64,000 nucleotides of DNA. Source: Pseudothioglobus sp905182815 (GTDB lineage: Bacteria > Pseudomonadota > Gammaproteobacteria > PS1 > Pseudothioglobaceae). Below the pieces are notes generated by a model that made no database searches, was not told where the DNA came from, and was given only the letters and a program-made list of their open reading frames with translations. The stretch spans positions 1,488,001-1,552,000 of the forward strand of contig NZ_CP159805.1 in assembly GCF_048087625.1 (NCBI RefSeq), in the 5' to 3' direction. Shown here one piece after another: positions 35,894 to 44,846 of the stretch. Made by a program: the position numbers and the translations under genes. Position 1 is the first letter of the stretch. Each line of letters begins with the position of its first letter.

Positions 35894-37156
35894 CTATAAA
35901 AAACGATCAATTGATAATGCTTTAATTTCAGCTAAATTTTGCTCACCTTCTATTAAGCTACATAATAAATTAGCTGATGTTGCTGCATGAGTTAATCCAT
36001 AATGACCATGACCACAATTATAAAAAACCCTGTCTATTTTTAGAGATTTAGAGATAACTGGCACAGAGTCTGGAGTTGAAGGGCGACTTCCCATCCAATA
36101 ATTTGCATTTTCTACATTTAGCCCTGGAAACAAATCCTGGCTAATGCGAGCAATAGAATTGAAATAATTTGGATTTGCTGGTCTACTAAGATGGGCATAT
36201 TCGGCCCACCCACCAATTCGAAGTCCACTTGCTAAACTTGTTGCAACAATACCTCGATCTGCAAATACAATTGGTATGTCAATATCAATATTTGATAAAG
36301 GAATTGTTAAGTTATATCCTCGCTCTGCTGTCATTGGTAAAAAGTCACCTAAAGATTTTGCTAAAGAAACAGAATTAATGCCTGCTGCAATAACTACTGC
36401 ATCATATTTACTATTTCCTTTGTCAAAATTAATTAAGATGGAATTAAATTTTTCACCAACACTATTAACTCGCTCCTGGCGAAAGGTAACTCCATTGATT
36501 TTTGCTGAATCAGCAAGACCCCGAACTATGTCTATTGGCTCACTTACTTTAGCCCAATGATGAGACAAATATGCATACTTAAATTTATCATTAATAGTTG
36601 GAGTAATTTTAGCTATTTTCTTAGCATTTAATACTTCGCTACTAAAACCTCGAGAACTTCTTTCATCCCAACTTTTGATGCTTTTATTAAAGCTCAGCTC
36701 ATTATCATAGATGAATGCACATCCATTTTGCTCAATCTTTTCGGCGATATTACAATACTCTAATAATTCTTTAGTGTCTCTAATAGAGTTATGACAAAGA
36801 TAGCTTAATGCATCTGTTGCCCTTTTGAAGCGATTTACATTTGAGGTAAGTAAAAACCGCCAAAACCAGGGAATTTGTGGCCAAAAATCTTTAAGTGGTA
36901 CTTTTAATGGCGCATCAGAGTCCGTGAGCATTTTTAATGCCTTCCAATGAATTCCAGGTGTACTCAAAGGAAAAATATCAGAAGCTCCAATATGGCCTGC
37001 ATTTGCTTTTGATGACCCACCTTCTCCTGGATAATAAGGATCAAATACAGTAACTTCGTAGCCCTTCCGATTAAGGGCACATGCACTTGCCATACCTACA
37101 ACACCTGCCCCTATTATCGCCACTGAAGAGCCTGGAGATATTTGTGCGTTTGGCAC
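35894..37156 (-). CDS. FAD-dependent D-amino-acid dehydrogenase (DadA-like), probable D-hydroxyproline dehydrogenase
   Basis: A 420-residue DAO-family flavoprotein. The FAD-binding GAGVVGMASA motif is at about residues 16-25, and the C-terminal NCGHGHYGLT segment (about 383-392) closes the flavin site. Next to proline-racemase-type and DHDPS-type genes, the likeliest reaction is oxidation of cis-4-hydroxy-D-proline to pyrroline-4-hydroxy-2-carboxylate. A general D-amino-acid dehydrogenase is the alternative. It is the last gene of a five-gene minus-strand run. Confidence 0.82.
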   Translation of the reverse strand: MPNAQISPGSSVAIIGAGVVGMASACALNRKGYEVTVFDPYYPGEGGSSKANAGHIGASDIFPLSTPGIHWKALKMLTDSDAPLKVPLKDFWPQIPWFWRFLLTSNVNRFKRATDALSYLCHNSIRDTKELLEYCNIAEKIEQNGCAFIYDNELSFNKSIKSWDERSSRGFSSEVLNAKKIAKITPTINDKFKYAYLSHHWAKVSEPIDIVRGLADSAKINGVTFRQERVNSVGEKFNSILINFDKGNSKYDAVVIAAGINSVSLAKSLGDFLPMTAERGYNLTIPLSNIDIDIPIVFADRGIVATSLASGLRIGGWAEYAHLSRPANPNYFNSIARISQDLFPGLNVENANYWMGSRPSTPDSVPVISKSLKIDRVFYNCGHGHYGLTHAATSANLLCSLIEGEQNLAEIKALSIDRFL

Positions 37157-37165
37157 TATCTATTA

Positions 37166-38200
37166 CTAGCTAAGTAAATCAAAAGCGTCGCCCCAACAAT
37201 CTGAAACTTTATAGCCTAATGGGTATGGGTCACTGGGGTCTACTCCTACCTGATGAATTCCATGAATCCAGCCCCGACCAGAGATTCTTGGAAGGATACC
37301 ACTCTTTCCAGCAATAGTCTTCTTAGCAACTATCTCAACTTGGAACTCACTATCGATGATTGATCTTGCTTTAAGGCTCTGACCAACTTTAACTTGACCT
37401 CGGGCCGCCATTACAGCAAGACGAGCAGAATTACCAGTGCCGCAAGGAGAGCGATCAATTCGACCTGGTGGAAGAATTGTTGCACCCTTCATTACGCCGT
37501 CATCATCATGCCCAACAAACATTGTGTAAGAAATGTCTTTTAAGTCTTTAAGCTCAGGATGTCTTATATCCAGCTGATTATTGACCGCCCTATGAATCCT
37601 GGTCCCTATATCAACAAATTGACGGGCATTTTCTGGCAAAATTTTCAAATCAAACTGGGCAGGGTCTATTAATGCATAAAAAATACCGCCAAAAGCAATA
37701 TCAACACTTACTGTACCTAATCCCTCTACTTCAATAATCACATCAAGTTGATCTGCGTATGAAGGCGTCATATCTAAAGTCACTCTCTCGCATTTTCCAT
37801 TACTACATTCTGCACTTGCACGAACAAGTCCTGCAGGAGTATCAATTGTAATAATAGTCTCAGGCTCCTTCATCTCTATCATTCCAGTTTCAAGTAGAAC
37901 TGTTACAAGGCAAATACTGTTTGATCCTGACATGGCATGAGCCTTGTCACCTTGCAAGATCAAAAAACCTATATCCGCTTCTTTATTTGGAGCATCAAAA
38001 ATGAGATTTGTAGACATTTGAGCATAACCACGGGGCTCAAATACTAAAAAACGACGCAAACTATCGTCTACTTCATTGATATAATTCATTTTTTCCAGCA
38101 TAGTGTTACCTGGAATATCTATTACCCCACTAGTAACTATTCGACCCACCTCTCCTTCTGCATGAGCCTCAACCATAGTTATAGTTTTTTTCCAGCGCAT
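37166..38200 (-). CDS. Proline racemase family enzyme 1 (Ser/Cys type)
   Basis: A 344-residue member of the proline racemase superfamily, which includes hydroxyproline 2-epimerases and trans-3-hydroxyproline dehydratases. The second catalytic residue is a normal cysteine (Cys253 in DRSPCGTG). The first site reads MSGSNSIC with Ser91 where classical racemases have cysteine. Context with a D-amino-acid dehydrogenase, a DHDPS homologue and an aldehyde dehydrogenase points to hydroxyproline catabolism. Whether it epimerises or dehydrates cannot be read from the sequence. Confidence 0.85.
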   Translation of the reverse strand: MRWKKTITMVEAHAEGEVGRIVTSGVIDIPGNTMLEKMNYINEVDDSLRRFLVFEPRGYAQMSTNLIFDAPNKEADIGFLILQGDKAHAMSGSNSICLVTVLLETGMIEMKEPETIITIDTPAGLVRASAECSNGKCERVTLDMTPSYADQLDVIIEVEGLGTVSVDIAFGGIFYALIDPAQFDLKILPENARQFVDIGTRIHRAVNNQLDIRHPELKDLKDISYTMFVGHDDDGVMKGATILPPGRIDRSPCGTGNSARLAVMAARGQVKVGQSLKARSIIDSEFQVEIVAKKTIAGKSGILPRISGRGWIHGIHQVGVDPSDPYPLGYKVSDCWGDAFDLLS

Positions 38201-38228
38201 TATCTAAGGGCTTTTAATAAAAGTAATT

Positions 38229-39260
38229 TCATTGTTTAATTGGCCATGTATCTGAAAGGCGATATCCTCTAGGCCAAGGGTCCTCAGGATCAAGGATAAG
38301 CTGATGAGTTCCAGTAATCCAAGCCCTTCCCCGAATTGAAGGAATAATAGCCTTCTTTTTACCCACCATAGTCTCCTCAACTATACTGCAATCAAAGCGA
38401 GAATCAAGAATTGAACGACCAATCATGCGGTCTCCTTTTTGAAGCTCACCTTTTGCATAAAGAACTGCCATACGAGCAGAGCAACCAGTTCCGCAAGGTG
38501 AGCGATCTAATTTACCTGGGTCTATCACAACACTATTGCGACTAACTTTTACACCTTCTTCTTCAAATAAAGGAAGTGCAAGCTCGCAAAATGAAATATG
38601 CCTCCAGTCAGAATTAGTCGGGTGATTAAACTCAAGCTGTAGATTAGCAGCGGCAGTTATTTTTGAACCAATTTCAGCTAAATCTTTAGCCTCATCAGGC
38701 TTAATTTCAAAGCCAAGTTCAGCAGCATTTACAATAACAAAGCTATCTCCTCCATAGGCAGTATCGACCTTAAGAGAGCCCAAGCCTTCAACTTCAATAT
38801 TTACATCTAGCTGGTCAGCAAAAGAAGCTACATTCTGAACCTCTATACTTTTAGCTTTCCCATTTTCACAATATGCCTTTACTGGAACTAGTCCTCCTGG
38901 AGCTTCAAGGACAAACTCAGTAATCGGCTCTCTCATCTCAATCATTCCTGTATCAAGTAAAACAGTTGAAACACAAATCGAATTTGAACCAGACATTGGT
39001 GGTGTATGTTCAGGCTCCATCACTATAAAACCTTGATGAGCATTTGGATTTTGTGCTGGCACTAATAGGTTCACATGTTTAAAAACGCCGCCCCTTGGCT
39101 CATTTAAAACAAATTGACGCAATTTTTGATCTTGATTAATCCACAGCGCCTTATCCCAAAGACTATCACCCTTAGGTGGAGCGACGCCTCCAACAATCAC
39201 ATTTCCTACTTCACCTTCTGCATGACAGGAAACTATATGAATCAACTTACTGCTTTTCAT
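38229..39260 (-). CDS. Proline racemase family enzyme 2 (Ser/Cys type)
   Basis: A 343-residue paralogue of the preceding enzyme, encoded immediately upstream of it in the same run. It carries the same substitution (Ser90 in MSGSNSIC) and a cysteine at the second site (Cys256 in DRSPCGTG). The two proteins differ throughout the rest of the chain, so this is an old duplication or two imports rather than a recent tandem copy. It shares one base with the aldehyde dehydrogenase stop. The two may act on 4-hydroxy- and 3-hydroxy-proline or on different stereoisomers. Confidence 0.85.
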   Translation of the reverse strand: MKSSKLIHIVSCHAEGEVGNVIVGGVAPPKGDSLWDKALWINQDQKLRQFVLNEPRGGVFKHVNLLVPAQNPNAHQGFIVMEPEHTPPMSGSNSICVSTVLLDTGMIEMREPITEFVLEAPGGLVPVKAYCENGKAKSIEVQNVASFADQLDVNIEVEGLGSLKVDTAYGGDSFVIVNAAELGFEIKPDEAKDLAEIGSKITAAANLQLEFNHPTNSDWRHISFCELALPLFEEEGVKVSRNSVVIDPGKLDRSPCGTGCSARMAVLYAKGELQKGDRMIGRSILDSRFDCSIVEETMVGKKKAIIPSIRGRAWITGTHQLILDPEDPWPRGYRLSDTWPIKQ

Positions 39261-40768
39261 TAAATTTCCTCACTAATATCAATCCATAAAGTTTTAGTCT
39301 CAGTATATTGATCATGGGCCATAAGTGAATTATCACGACCACCAAACCCTGATAGCTTATAGCCACCAAAAGGGGTTGATATATCACCTTCTCCATAACA
39401 ATTTACAGAAACAGTACCCGCTTGAAGAGCTCTGCCGTATTTATGAGCCTTAGTCACACTGGAAGTAAATAATGATGCTTGAAGTCCATAACATGTATCA
39501 TTTGCAAGATTGATGGCTTCTTCATCACTATCAACAGTCATCATTACAAATACAGGGCCAAAAACCTCTTCTTTAGCAATTATCATTTCTGCACTAACTC
39601 CAGTAAAGAGGGTAGGCTCAATAAACAATCCTTCTCCTAAATTAATTGCATTACCGCCTTCAATTAATACAGCTCCTTCACTTTTAGCTACCTCAATGTA
39701 ACCCAAAATCTTGTCGTATTGCTCTTTAGAGATTATTGCCCCCAACTGGTTGTCTGGATCTAAAGGGTCACCTGTATGCCAATCTTTCATTTTCTCTCTG
39801 ACCTTTTCAAGCAATGAATCTTTCAAACTCTTATGAACTATTAGGCGAGAATTAGCAGTACAATTCTGTCCCATATTCCAAAGAGCAGCAAAAACAATAT
39901 GCTCAGCAACACCATCAAGATTATTGGCATCAGAAAGAACTACAGCAGGATTTTTACCACCACACTCAAGAATAATTTTCTTTAAATTACTTTGTCCTGA
40001 AAATTCTAAAAATAATCGTCCTACTTCAGTTGACCCCGTGAAAGAAATTGCATCAATATCTAAATGTCTCCCCATTGGCTCACCAACATCTGGTCCCTCA
40101 CCAGGGAGGACGTTGAGAACTCCTGGGGGAATTCCAGCTTCAGTTGCCAGTTCAGCAACTCTAAGTGCAGTCATTGATGTTTGTTCTGCTGGCTTAACAA
40201 TAACGCTATTACCACCAGCGAGTGCTGGGGCAATTTTCCAAGCCAGCATCATTAAAGGAAAGTTCCAAGGTAGCACACAACCAACAACACCTAATGGCTC
40301 ACGTGTAATGAGGCCAACAGCATCCACATTCGCTGGTGAGATTTGATCATACATTTTATCTATAGCCTCGGCATGCCACTGAATAGTGACTATCGTTTCA
40401 GGAAGATCAGTAAGTTCACACTCACTAATAGGCTTTCCACTTTCTAAACTTTCAAGCACTGCAAGCTCTGTTTTATTCTCCTCAATAAGTTGAGCTAACT
40501 TCAATAAAACTGCCTTACGTTCGCTAGGATATTTATTAGCCCACTCACCAGAATTAAAAGCATCTCGTGAAACTTTAACAGCATAATTAACGTCAGAATC
40601 ATCACAGGCCGAAATATTAGTAATAACAGATCCAGTTGCAGGATTAATTGACTCCATAACCCTTCCAGCTTTTGATTTCTGGAATCTTCCATTTATAAAT
40701 GGATCTGTTGGAAACTGTATTTTCGCAGCAATATCTATATAATCATTTTTACTAAGAAGGCTTGACAT
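39260..40768 (-). CDS. Aldehyde dehydrogenase, probable 2,5-dioxovalerate dehydrogenase
   Basis: A 502-residue NAD(P)-dependent aldehyde dehydrogenase. The catalytic glutamate is in LECGGKNP (about residue 267) and the cysteine in GQNCTANS (about 301). In hydroxyproline pathways an enzyme of this type converts alpha-ketoglutarate semialdehyde to 2-oxoglutarate, and the neighbours support that reaction. The sequence also resembles gamma-glutamyl-aminobutyraldehyde dehydrogenases, so specificity is uncertain. Confidence 0.82.
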   Translation of the reverse strand: MSSLLSKNDYIDIAAKIQFPTDPFINGRFQKSKAGRVMESINPATGSVITNISACDDSDVNYAVKVSRDAFNSGEWANKYPSERKAVLLKLAQLIEENKTELAVLESLESGKPISECELTDLPETIVTIQWHAEAIDKMYDQISPANVDAVGLITREPLGVVGCVLPWNFPLMMLAWKIAPALAGGNSVIVKPAEQTSMTALRVAELATEAGIPPGVLNVLPGEGPDVGEPMGRHLDIDAISFTGSTEVGRLFLEFSGQSNLKKIILECGGKNPAVVLSDANNLDGVAEHIVFAALWNMGQNCTANSRLIVHKSLKDSLLEKVREKMKDWHTGDPLDPDNQLGAIISKEQYDKILGYIEVAKSEGAVLIEGGNAINLGEGLFIEPTLFTGVSAEMIIAKEEVFGPVFVMMTVDSDEEAINLANDTCYGLQASLFTSSVTKAHKYGRALQAGTVSVNCYGEGDISTPFGGYKLSGFGGRDNSLMAHDQYTETKTLWIDISEEI

Positions 40769-40780
40769 TTTTTACTCCTA

Positions 40781-41680
40781 TTAATTTAGAATTGAGTGAA
40801 GCGAAGCACGAGTATTGTCTATTACACTAATCATATCCTTTTTAAGGGCGTCGTCAATTGGAAGCAGAGGCAATCTAACCTTTCCACCAGGACGACCCTG
40901 CTGTTCACACCCGAGCTTAACACATTGCAGGAATTTACCACCTTGCTCCAATGTCTTCATAAGAGGCATAAAAACACTCATAAGAGCTCTTCCTTTCTCA
41001 AAATCAGACTGTTTTCCAAGTATATCCATTAATTGGACACACTCTGATGGGAAAAAATTAGCTGTAGCGCATACCCAAGATTTTGCCCCCCAAGCTGCAA
41101 ACTCAAGAACTTGCTCTTCACCACCAACAACTAACTCAATTGAAGGATAGTTATTCGATAATAACGGAAGCCTAGAATAGTCACCACTTGACTCTTTTAT
41201 TGCAGCAACCAGAGTATTTTTTGCGACTATGGATAGAAAATCCTCACCCATCTCAACACCAGTTCTTCCAGGGTAGTTATAAAGCATAATTGGTAATTCT
41301 GTAGCTTTAGCTATTGTAATAACATGATGTGCTAACTCTTCTTCTGAAGGTAAAGAATATGGTGGAGCGGCGACTAAAAGTGATTTAGCGCCTGCATCAA
41401 CTGCTGCCATAGAAATATCGAGGCACTCATCAACTCGGATATCATTCACTCCTGCCATAAATTCAACTCGATTATTAATACGCTCTGCTGCAAATTTAAA
41501 TTGCTGAATACGCTCCTCTTTCGAAAGCGCATAAAACTCACCAGTTGATCCACCAACTATAACTCCAGCAACACCATTTTCAATTTGCCAATCTATTACT
41601 TCTGCGTATACATCCCAGTCAATTTCGCCATTACTTGCAAAAGGGGTAATAATAGGTGTGTAAATTCCTTCAAATCTCAT
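40781..41680 (-). CDS. DHDPS family enzyme, probable pyrroline-4-hydroxy-2-carboxylate deaminase
   Basis: A 299-residue Schiff-base-forming (beta/alpha)8 barrel. Family residues are present: GGSTGEF (about 43-49), Tyr134 in YNYPGRTG and the catalytic Lys162 in IKESSGD. In hydroxyproline degradation a homologue of this family deaminates the cyclic imine to alpha-ketoglutarate semialdehyde. The true biosynthetic dapA would be expected outside a catabolic run. It is the first gene of the minus-strand run, 218 bases from the divergent ABC transporter. Confidence 0.85.
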   Translation of the reverse strand: MRFEGIYTPIITPFASNGEIDWDVYAEVIDWQIENGVAGVIVGGSTGEFYALSKEERIQQFKFAAERINNRVEFMAGVNDIRVDECLDISMAAVDAGAKSLLVAAPPYSLPSEEELAHHVITIAKATELPIMLYNYPGRTGVEMGEDFLSIVAKNTLVAAIKESSGDYSRLPLLSNNYPSIELVVGGEEQVLEFAAWGAKSWVCATANFFPSECVQLMDILGKQSDFEKGRALMSVFMPLMKTLEQGGKFLQCVKLGCEQQGRPGGKVRLPLLPIDDALKKDMISVIDNTRASLHSILN

Positions 41681-41898
41681 TTTAGACTCTCCTTATAAAT
41701 TATTTATTTTGAAAATAATATACTATATTTAACTTTAAGCGATACTTTGTAATCAATTTAAAAGTTTCAATTAAATAGAAAAATGTAAATAGAAAAATTG
41801 AACTTCCATTTTTAAATTAAAAGTGATAAGATATTGCCAGCATTGGATTACTCAGATGAGCAACTCAGTGTTATATTTAAAATTAATAGGAGAAATAT

Positions 41899-42714
41899 AT
41901 GACAATGTTTTCTAAAACATTAGTGTCGCTTACTACTGCAGCTTTGCTGCTTACAGGCGCAACTACAGCTTCTGCAGATAAACTAGATGATGTTATTGAT
42001 GCTGGAGTTCTAAGATGTGGAGTAGTTCTAGACTTTCCACCAATTGGCTACCGTGATGCAAACAATGAGCCTGCGGGTTTTGATGTTGATTACTGTAAAG
42101 ACCTTGCAGCTGCATTAGAGGTTGATCATGAAATTATTGCAATTACTTGGGCTGAACGTCTACCATTAATTGTTACTAATCGTGGTGACGTTGTATTTGG
42201 AGGTACTTCAGATACTTTATCTCGTGCTAAGACAGTTGGTTTTACAATCCCTTATGCTATTTATTATGCTCAAGCTATTGTTGGAGCTGACAGTGGCATT
42301 GTTACTGTCGAAGATATGTATGACAAGAAAATTGCTGCTGCTATTGGAACTGTCCCCGAACAGGAATGGTTAAAGATAGCTAAAGAACTTGGAATTGAAG
42401 GCAATTATCAAGGCTATCAATCTGAGAATGAAGTATTCTTAGCTGTGGCTCAAGGAAAAGCTCATGCTGGTATTACTACCAATACAACAGTATTACCAAT
42501 AACTCAGCAATTTGATACAGTTATTGCTGGTCCTCGTATGCCATGGGGCACTGACTATACTTCTGTAGTTGGTCCGCGTATGGATGTTACTTGGCTTAAC
42601 TACCTTAACCTTTTTGTAACGCAGCAAGTTCGTTCTGGTCGTTACCAAGAGCTTTGGGGTAAGTATGTTGGTGGCGAAGCGCCTGAATTACGTATTCCTG
42701 GTGTTTACTACTAA
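41899..42714 (+). CDS. Amino-acid ABC transporter, periplasmic binding protein
   Basis: A 271-residue family 3 solute-binding protein with a signal peptide (about residues 1-26, ending ASA). The N-terminal lobe has the G-F-D-V-D-Y-C motif (about 58-64) of polar amino-acid binders. A strong ribosome-binding site AGGAG precedes the start. Hydroxyproline or a related imino acid is the inferred ligand because the catabolic run lies directly divergent. Confidence 0.88.
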   Translation: MTMFSKTLVSLTTAALLLTGATTASADKLDDVIDAGVLRCGVVLDFPPIGYRDANNEPAGFDVDYCKDLAAALEVDHEIIAITWAERLPLIVTNRGDVVFGGTSDTLSRAKTVGFTIPYAIYYAQAIVGADSGIVTVEDMYDKKIAAAIGTVPEQEWLKIAKELGIEGNYQGYQSENEVFLAVAQGKAHAGITTNTTVLPITQQFDTVIAGPRMPWGTDYTSVVGPRMDVTWLNYLNLFVTQQVRSGRYQELWGKYVGGEAPELRIPGVYY

Positions 42715-42728
42715 TAGTTAATTTTAAT

Positions 42729-42755
42729 ATGGCCGGCTTGCCGGCCATTTTTTTT
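42729..42755 (+). terminator. Intra-operon attenuating terminator
   Basis: A perfect 9-base stem ATGGCCGGC/GCCGGCCAT with a TT loop, followed by eight T residues, lies between the binding-protein gene and the first permease gene. Such an element lets the binding protein be made in excess while some transcripts continue into the permease and ATPase genes. Confidence 0.85.
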
Positions 42756-42765
42756 AAAGTCATTT

Positions 42766-43425
42766 ATGGATTATAATTTCCATTGGAGACCAGTCTTCAA
42801 GACCCTTCCTGATTTATTACAATCAGCAGTATTAACTTTGGAAGTTGCAATTCTTTCAATGATTTTGGGCATATTATTTGGACTAGCACTCTCTCTCATA
42901 AGAATTAACATGACAGGACCATTAAAATGGTTTGCTGTTTCTTGGATTGAGTTAGCTCGAAATACTCCAGCACTATTACAATTATTTTTCTTTGGATTTG
43001 GACTTGGTGCATTTGGAATTCACTTTAGTCCATTCCTTATAGTATTGATGGGCTTAACATTTAATAATGCTGGTTATTTAGCTGAAAATTTTCGTGGTGG
43101 ATTTAATGCTATTCCAGATACCCAAATAAAAGCCTCTCTTAGTTTAGGAATGAACAGTTTCCAAACTTATACTAGAATTATCATTCCTCAAGTTCTGCGA
43201 ATTGTTTACCATCCTATGACCAACCAAATGGTTTGGGCAGTTTTAATGTCCTCCTTAGGTATGTTAGTTGGATTTCGTGAGCTATCAGGAGAAACACAAT
43301 TCTTTGCATCTAAAACTTATCGAATTTTCGAATATTTTGCAGTTACTGCAGTAATTTACTACGTTCTTGTTAAAATTATTCTTGGTGTATCAAGATTAAT
43401 AGCAAATCGTCTTTTTAAATACTAA
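42766..43425 (+). CDS. Amino-acid ABC transporter, permease 1
   Basis: A 219-residue inner-membrane permease of the HisMQ type with about five hydrophobic segments. The EAA-loop region falls at about residues 118-140 (ASLSLGMNSFQTYTRIIIPQ). The ribosome-binding region sits inside the T-run after the terminator. It pairs with the next permease to form a heterodimeric channel. Confidence 0.9.
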   Translation: MDYNFHWRPVFKTLPDLLQSAVLTLEVAILSMILGILFGLALSLIRINMTGPLKWFAVSWIELARNTPALLQLFFFGFGLGAFGIHFSPFLIVLMGLTFNNAGYLAENFRGGFNAIPDTQIKASLSLGMNSFQTYTRIIIPQVLRIVYHPMTNQMVWAVLMSSLGMLVGFRELSGETQFFASKTYRIFEYFAVTAVIYYVLVKIILGVSRLIANRLFKY

Positions 43426-43435
43426 GCGTCTATTA

Positions 43436-44095
43436 ATGGAATCAGCAGCAACTTATTTTTCTGGATTCAGCCCTAATGATTTATGGTTTCTTGGTGAAGC
43501 GGCTTTAAGGACTCTATGGATTTCTTTTTGGGCAATCAGTATTGGATCTATTTTTGGAATATTTCTAGGTTTAGCTCTCAGTGTATCAAGATTATTAGCA
43601 TTTACGCTTGGAACAATTCTAGATATTTTTCGCTCAGTTCCACTAATTATTCAACTAGTTTTATTTTTTAATTTTGCACCAATTATTGGCCTCAGACTTA
43701 ATCCCTTTGAAGCAGGATTAATTGTTCTTACTGTATATACCTCAGCCTATGTTGCAAACGTAGCTAGAGCTGGAATTGAGGCAGTTGGAATCCCAATGAG
43801 GCGAGCAGCACGAAGTTTAGGTATGAATTATTGGCAAGATTTGCGCTATGTTGTTTGGCCAATTGGTCTTCGTGCTGTATTACCTGCTTGGGTTGGAGTT
43901 GCACTAGGGGTTTTAAAGGATAGTGCACTAGTATCAATACTTGGATATGTAGAGCTTTTAAAGGCCTCCCAAATACTTATGACTCGAACCCAAGAAGCTA
44001 TCCTCGTACTATCGATTGCTGGTGCCTTCTATTTTGCTTTATCTTATCCAATTTCTTATTATGCTACTCGACTTGAACAAAGGTGGTCTGAATGA
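43436..44095 (+). CDS. Amino-acid ABC transporter, permease 2
   Basis: The second 219-residue HisMQ-type permease. Its EAA loop is at about residues 118-140 (RAARSLGMNYWQDLRYVVWP). It begins 10 bases after the first permease and overlaps the ATPase gene by 4 bases (ATGA), indicating coupled synthesis. Confidence 0.9.
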   Translation: MESAATYFSGFSPNDLWFLGEAALRTLWISFWAISIGSIFGIFLGLALSVSRLLAFTLGTILDIFRSVPLIIQLVLFFNFAPIIGLRLNPFEAGLIVLTVYTSAYVANVARAGIEAVGIPMRRAARSLGMNYWQDLRYVVWPIGLRAVLPAWVGVALGVLKDSALVSILGYVELLKASQILMTRTQEAILVLSIAGAFYFALSYPISYYATRLEQRWSE

Positions 44096-44817
44096 TTAAA
44101 ATTACTAACCTACATAAACAATACGGTGAACTTGAAGTATTAAAGGGCATTGATCTTGAAGTACCAAAAGGAGAAGTCTTAAGTGTGATAGGCTCCTCAG
44201 GCTCAGGTAAATCAACATTACTTTACTGTATTAATGGGCTTGAACCCATTCAAAAAGGGCAAATCATCGTAGATGATATTGATGTTCATGCAGGTGATAC
44301 AAACCTTAACTCAGTTCGCCAAAATATGGGTATGGTGTTCCAACAATGGAACAGCTTTCCTCATTTAACAGTCCTTGAAAATGTAGCCCTAGCTCCTAAA
44401 ATAGTCAGTAAGCTATCTAAATCGGATGCACTAGAAGTTGCTGAAAAGCAACTCCGTCACGTTGGTCTGGGTGATAAGCTTTCGCAATACCCTTCTGCAT
44501 TATCAGGTGGGCAGCAGCAACGTCTTGCTATTGCACGAGCACTAGCAATGGAGCCTAAATGCATGTTATTTGATGAAGCAACATCTGCTCTTGACCCTGA
44601 GCTTGTTGGAGAGGTTCTTGACACTATTAGACTTCTTGCTGATGAAGGAATGACGATGATTTGTGTGACCCATGAAATGGGATTTGCTCGTGAGGTCTCT
44701 GATAGGGTAGCATTTTTTCATGAAGGTAAGATTGAAGAAATAAACCAAGCTGAAAAACTATTTGGATCTCCAAAATCTAAATATCTACAAAAGTTTCTAT
44801 CAAAAGTTAAAACATAG
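44092..44817 (+). CDS. Amino-acid ABC transporter, ATP-binding protein
   Basis: A 241-residue GlnQ-type ATPase. Walker A GSSGSGKST (about residues 33-41), the signature LSGGQQQR (about 137-144), Walker B LFDEATSALDPE (about 158-169) and the switch histidine (about 195) are all present, so it should be active. It completes the importer. The next gene is the aconitase X protein. Confidence 0.93.
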   Translation: MIKITNLHKQYGELEVLKGIDLEVPKGEVLSVIGSSGSGKSTLLYCINGLEPIQKGQIIVDDIDVHAGDTNLNSVRQNMGMVFQQWNSFPHLTVLENVALAPKIVSKLSKSDALEVAEKQLRHVGLGDKLSQYPSALSGGQQQRLAIARALAMEPKCMLFDEATSALDPELVGEVLDTIRLLADEGMTMICVTHEMGFAREVSDRVAFFHEGKIEEINQAEKLFGSPKSKYLQKFLSKVKT

Positions 44818-44846
44818 AACTATTAACTACTTACCGGAGTTTATCG

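Noticed and set aside
40781..41680. Biosynthetic dihydrodipicolinate synthase (dapA)
   Set aside because: Catalytic residues are shared across the superfamily; the position at the head of a hydroxyproline-type catabolic run points to the imine deaminase instead.
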